A stretch of DNA of 14,217 nt from Candidatus Bathyarchaeota archaeon B26-1 (GTDB lineage Archaea > Thermoproteota > Bathyarchaeia > Bathyarchaeales > B26-1). Location: NCBI GenBank assembly GCA_001593925.1, contig LUCD01000018.1:1-14217 (forward strand). Reading direction: 5' to 3'. The notes beneath the pieces were generated by a model. It searched no databases. It was not told the DNA's origin and saw nothing but the letters and a program-made list of their open reading frames with translations. This document shows, one piece after another, positions 12,836 to 14,217 of this stretch (its first letter is position 1; the number at the start of each line of letters is the position of its first letter). A program made the position numbers and the translations under genes.

Positions 12836-12876
12836 GAGCGTAACCATCCCGGCAGCAGGCAGGTTGGTAACGACTC
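12836..12876. other. Imperfect 41-bp inverted repeat (hairpin) in the 189-bp gap
   Basis: GAGCGTAACCATCC at 12836-12849 pairs with GGTTGGTAACGACTC at 12862-12876: 12 base pairs, two mismatches and one bulge, around a G/C-rich 12-nt loop. It lies between the AT-rich island and the kinase operon, just past the T tracts. It is more GC-rich than the flanking island. Possible readings are a structured RNA, a regulatory hairpin or a boundary of the island; nothing in it matches an RNA family I know. Confidence 0.5.
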
Positions 12877-12920
12877 AAAAAGGTTGAGGTAAAAATTGAT
12901 GATTAAATTTTTTCAAAAAA
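12877..12920 (-). terminator. T-tract terminator after the membrane-anchored protein gene
   Basis: On the minus strand, the bases just past the stop at 12928 contain runs of six, five and five T (12915-12920, 12891-12895 and 12877-12881). This is the kind of T-rich tract that ends transcription in archaea. It should isolate the island gene from the kinase operon. Confidence 0.45.
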
Positions 12921-12927
12921 TAAAGTA

Positions 12928-13758
12928 TCATCGTTTAGAAGTATATCTTACCTTTTTGAGAATTATGTAAGCAAATAGGAAGATATAGTAGGTTATAATG
13001 AAGATTGCGAATGATGAAGAGAAGAGATTCCTGTCAAGATAAATTTTAGCTGAATACACTTCAAATTCTGAGTAGCCTTTATATGCTTCCGTGAAGATTT
13101 CGATATGTTTAAGCTTCACATGGTTTAAGTTGTAATAGTTCATCATATTTTCGATGTAAGGCAAAAGGTTAATTTTGTAATGTTTGAATACATCTTTTTG
13201 GAGATTATCTGAGAGTTTAAACTGTGCTACTGAATCGTTTCGCCACGTAAAATACCATTCTTGATCTTTCTGAATCCGATCGCCATAATAAGAGAAGAAT
13301 TGTATTTCTGTCTGGTAACATTTTTCTTGATAGTCTGTGATGAATCCGTCGAAGAAAAGAACGATGGCTACATTCATGCTTGAGTTAGAAACCGTGTAAT
13401 TTCGATAATCTATAAGTTTTAAGTCTATTTCTAAGATTATGTCCGATGAAAGGAAATTGATCGTTTTTTTAATTTCGATTTCGTTTATTGGCGCATATCT
13501 TAAACCCCAGTAGTGAGGCATTAATCCCCTACTGATCTTTGATAAGCTCCATCCACCACTTGTGTCATTAATCCACATCCTAAATTTTCCATTTTCAAAA
13601 GCTGAATAGCCTACACCATCATTGTTAAAGCCTTTCCACACTTCAAAACATACGTTATCTTGTGCTAAAATAAAAATTTCCTCTCTGCTTTGATAGAAAA
13701 ACGCAAGAAAAGGCATAACTAAAAGTATCAAGAAAATGAGGGACTTTACGGTAGGCAT
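12928..13758 (-). CDS. Membrane-anchored extracellular protein of unknown function
   Basis: A 276-residue protein that I do not recognise by name. An N-terminal hydrophobic segment (about 5-22, SLIFLILLVMPFLAFFY) acts as signal or anchor. A large extracellular part rich in aromatic residues follows (30-240), with strand-like segments such as GKFRMWINDTSGGWSL, IILEIDLKLIDYRNYTV, NVAIVLFFDGF and EWYFTWRN. A second membrane segment (about 245-267, SSFAIFIITYYIFLFAYIIL) and a short basic tail (KKVRYTSKR) end it. This order means most of the chain is outside the cell, held by the C-terminal anchor. The strand pattern ending EFEVYSAKIYLD resembles the last strand of a jelly-roll (carbohydrate-binding or ConA-like) fold; that is inference. 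Several N-x-S/T sites (NDTS, NYT, NSS, NDS) could be glycosylated. The gene is far more AT-rich than its neighbours. A TATA box at 13777-13786 makes the ATG at 13758 probably leaderless. Confidence 0.72.
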   Translation of the reverse strand: MPTVKSLIFLILLVMPFLAFFYQSREEIFILAQDNVCFEVWKGFNNDGVGYSAFENGKFRMWINDTSGGWSLSKISRGLMPHYWGLRYAPINEIEIKKTINFLSSDIILEIDLKLIDYRNYTVSNSSMNVAIVLFFDGFITDYQEKCYQTEIQFFSYYGDRIQKDQEWYFTWRNDSVAQFKLSDNLQKDVFKHYKINLLPYIENMMNYYNLNHVKLKHIEIFTEAYKGYSEFEVYSAKIYLDRNLFSSSFAIFIITYYIFLFAYIILKKVRYTSKR

Positions 13759-13776
13759 CTAAACCCTCACATACCT

Positions 13777-13786
13777 CTTTTTAAAC
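13777..13786 (-). promoter_or_regulatory. TATA box of the membrane-anchored protein gene
   Basis: The minus strand reads GTTTAAAAAG, centred about 24 bp before the ATG at 13758, consistent with a leaderless transcript. It overlaps the stop codon of the small fragment ending at 13781. Confidence 0.5.
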
Positions 13787-13897
13787 AGCCTTTTCGTAAA
13801 TTACCACTATGATCAGCAAAGGAACAATTGCAGCTAACATATACATAAGCATATTGTTTAGCTCACTAACGTTCACGTAAGCCTTGCATTTGTCCAC
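13781..13897 (-). pseudogene. C-terminal membrane-anchor fragment B (38 codons)
   Basis: From a GTG at 13897 the minus strand encodes 38 residues: a short lead VDKCKAYVNVSELNN and one strong membrane segment LMYMLAAIVPLLIIVVIY, ending EKAV. There is no ribosome binding site and an in-frame TAA lies three codons before the GTG, so it is probably a leftover gene end rather than a functional small protein. The lead resembles that of fragment A (VDCVDLYV) and the pre-anchor strand of the intact 276-residue protein (VYSAKIYL). A genuine one-helix micropeptide cannot be excluded. It overlaps fragment A by 25 bp in another frame. Confidence 0.45.
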
Positions 13898-14049
13898 ATT
13901 GTTTTAAATTTGCCAAAAAGGATGTTAAGAAAAAGCATTATGAAGAAAGTTATGAAACCGTATAACCCGCTATTTAAAATTACATATGGGCTATTTGGTT
14001 GGGGTTTAACGTATAAATCTACACAGTCAACCCAGACTTGTGGCTTCAA
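13873..14049 (-). pseudogene. C-terminal membrane-anchor fragment A (58 codons) of a secreted protein
   Basis: The minus-strand frame directly following the TAA of the CoA-binding gene encodes KPQVWVDCVDLYVKPQPN, then a hydrophobic stretch (YGFITFFIMLFLNILF) and a basic tail ending at TGA. This is the order expected at the C-terminus of a membrane-anchored extracellular jelly-roll protein (last strand, anchor, positive tail), and it resembles the end of the intact protein at 12928-13758. The N-terminal bulk is missing, so I read it as a remnant. A TTG at 14049 could start translation but has no visible ribosome binding site. Confidence 0.5.
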
Positions 14050-14217
14050 TTACGATCGGCTCATGCCCTCGGCTGGAGGCTGGAACGTATCGGTTCTACG
14101 TTGTATCATTATGCAAACCCCATGGATAACTTTGATCCCGGTCTCCCTACAGAACCTTATTGCTCTCTCTGACTCTGAGCCGGGTTGCATCCAAACCCTC
14201 CATATTCCAAGCTCTTT
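14050..14217 (-). CDS. CoA-binding domain protein (YccU-like), C-terminal 55 residues only
   Basis: The frame entering from the right edge reads KELGIWRVWMQPGSESE, then AIRFCRETGIKVIHGVCIM and a short tail to TAA. This is the end of the Rossmann-type CoA-binding domain family (COG1832/YccU): the W-x-Q-P-G-(S/T)-E-S/x-E motif, then helix, then the V-I-x-G-x-C-(I/V)-M strand. Such stand-alone domains bind coenzyme A or related nucleotides; their cellular role is not settled. The codon use and GC content match the rest of the window, unlike the AT-rich DNA that begins right after its stop. The start and N-terminus lie beyond the window. Confidence 0.8.
   Translation of the reverse strand, partial: KELGIWRVWMQPGSESERAIRFCRETGIKVIHGVCIMIQRRTDTFQPPAEGMSRS

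Noticed and set aside
12836..12876. Hairpin read as an H/ACA guide RNA
   Set aside because: Too short for the two-stem, internal-pocket layout and lacking an ACA at the right place; kept only as an unexplained inverted repeat.
12895..12925. Box C-like TGATGA suggesting a C/D guide RNA
   Set aside because: No box D (CTGA) follows within the usual distance and there are no internal C'/D' boxes.
1..14217. CRISPR array, tRNA, rRNA or insertion sequence
   Set aside because: I looked for regularly spaced direct repeats, tRNA arms and transposase motifs and saw none.

Overview
The window looks like chromosomal DNA of a (hyper)thermophilic archaeon. Signs are a group II chaperonin (thermosome) start, an archaeal PolB1-type replicative DNA polymerase, a PAC2-family proteasome chaperone homologue, a KaiC/RadA-like ATPase, TATA boxes about 25 bp upstream of probable transcription starts, several apparently leaderless genes, and frequent TTG/GTG starts. 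The polymerase looks most like PolB1 of the TACK group (Sulfolobus Dpo1 and thaumarchaeal/aigarchaeal relatives), so a TACK-type lineage is likely; I cannot name a genus.

Layout. (1) 1-1955 is a protein-quality-control block. A thermosome gene runs off the left edge; a divergent winged-helix regulator shares its promoter; an Hsp20 gene sits downstream of a PAC2-family gene in a two-gene operon. The shared promoter carries a sequence resembling the operator described for the euryarchaeal heat-shock repressor Phr. (2) 2010-3551 holds three minus-strand genes: a small beta-rich unknown, a ribbon-helix-helix protein, and a KaiC-like ATPase with a C-terminal SAP-like domain and a lysine-rich tail. 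(3) 3757-7026 holds a short coiled-coil protein facing the PolB1 DNA polymerase gene. (4) 7128-7808 is a DedA/VTT-family membrane protein divergent from polB. (5) 7925-12738 has a 545-residue long coiled-coil-hairpin protein whose stop codon overlaps that of a convergent two-gene operon: an unusual 606-residue protein (nucleotidyltransferase-like head, Bud32/RIO-like kinase tail), then a beta-CASP/RNase J-like metallo-beta-lactamase. (6) 12877-14049 is an AT-rich island with a membrane-anchored extracellular protein and two broken C-terminal pieces of what look like related proteins. It lies immediately after the stop of a CoA-binding-domain gene that enters from the right edge.

How the genes work together. 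The left block can be read as a heat-responsive proteostasis unit (folding by thermosome, holding by Hsp20, proteasome assembly by PAC2, local repressor). The middle is replication and housekeeping. The best candidates for something undescribed are the kinase-fusion/beta-CASP operon with its tail-to-tail coiled-coil partner, the KaiC-SAP fusion, and the AT-rich island of repeated C-terminal anchors. No tRNA, rRNA, CRISPR array, insertion sequence or replication origin was recognised.
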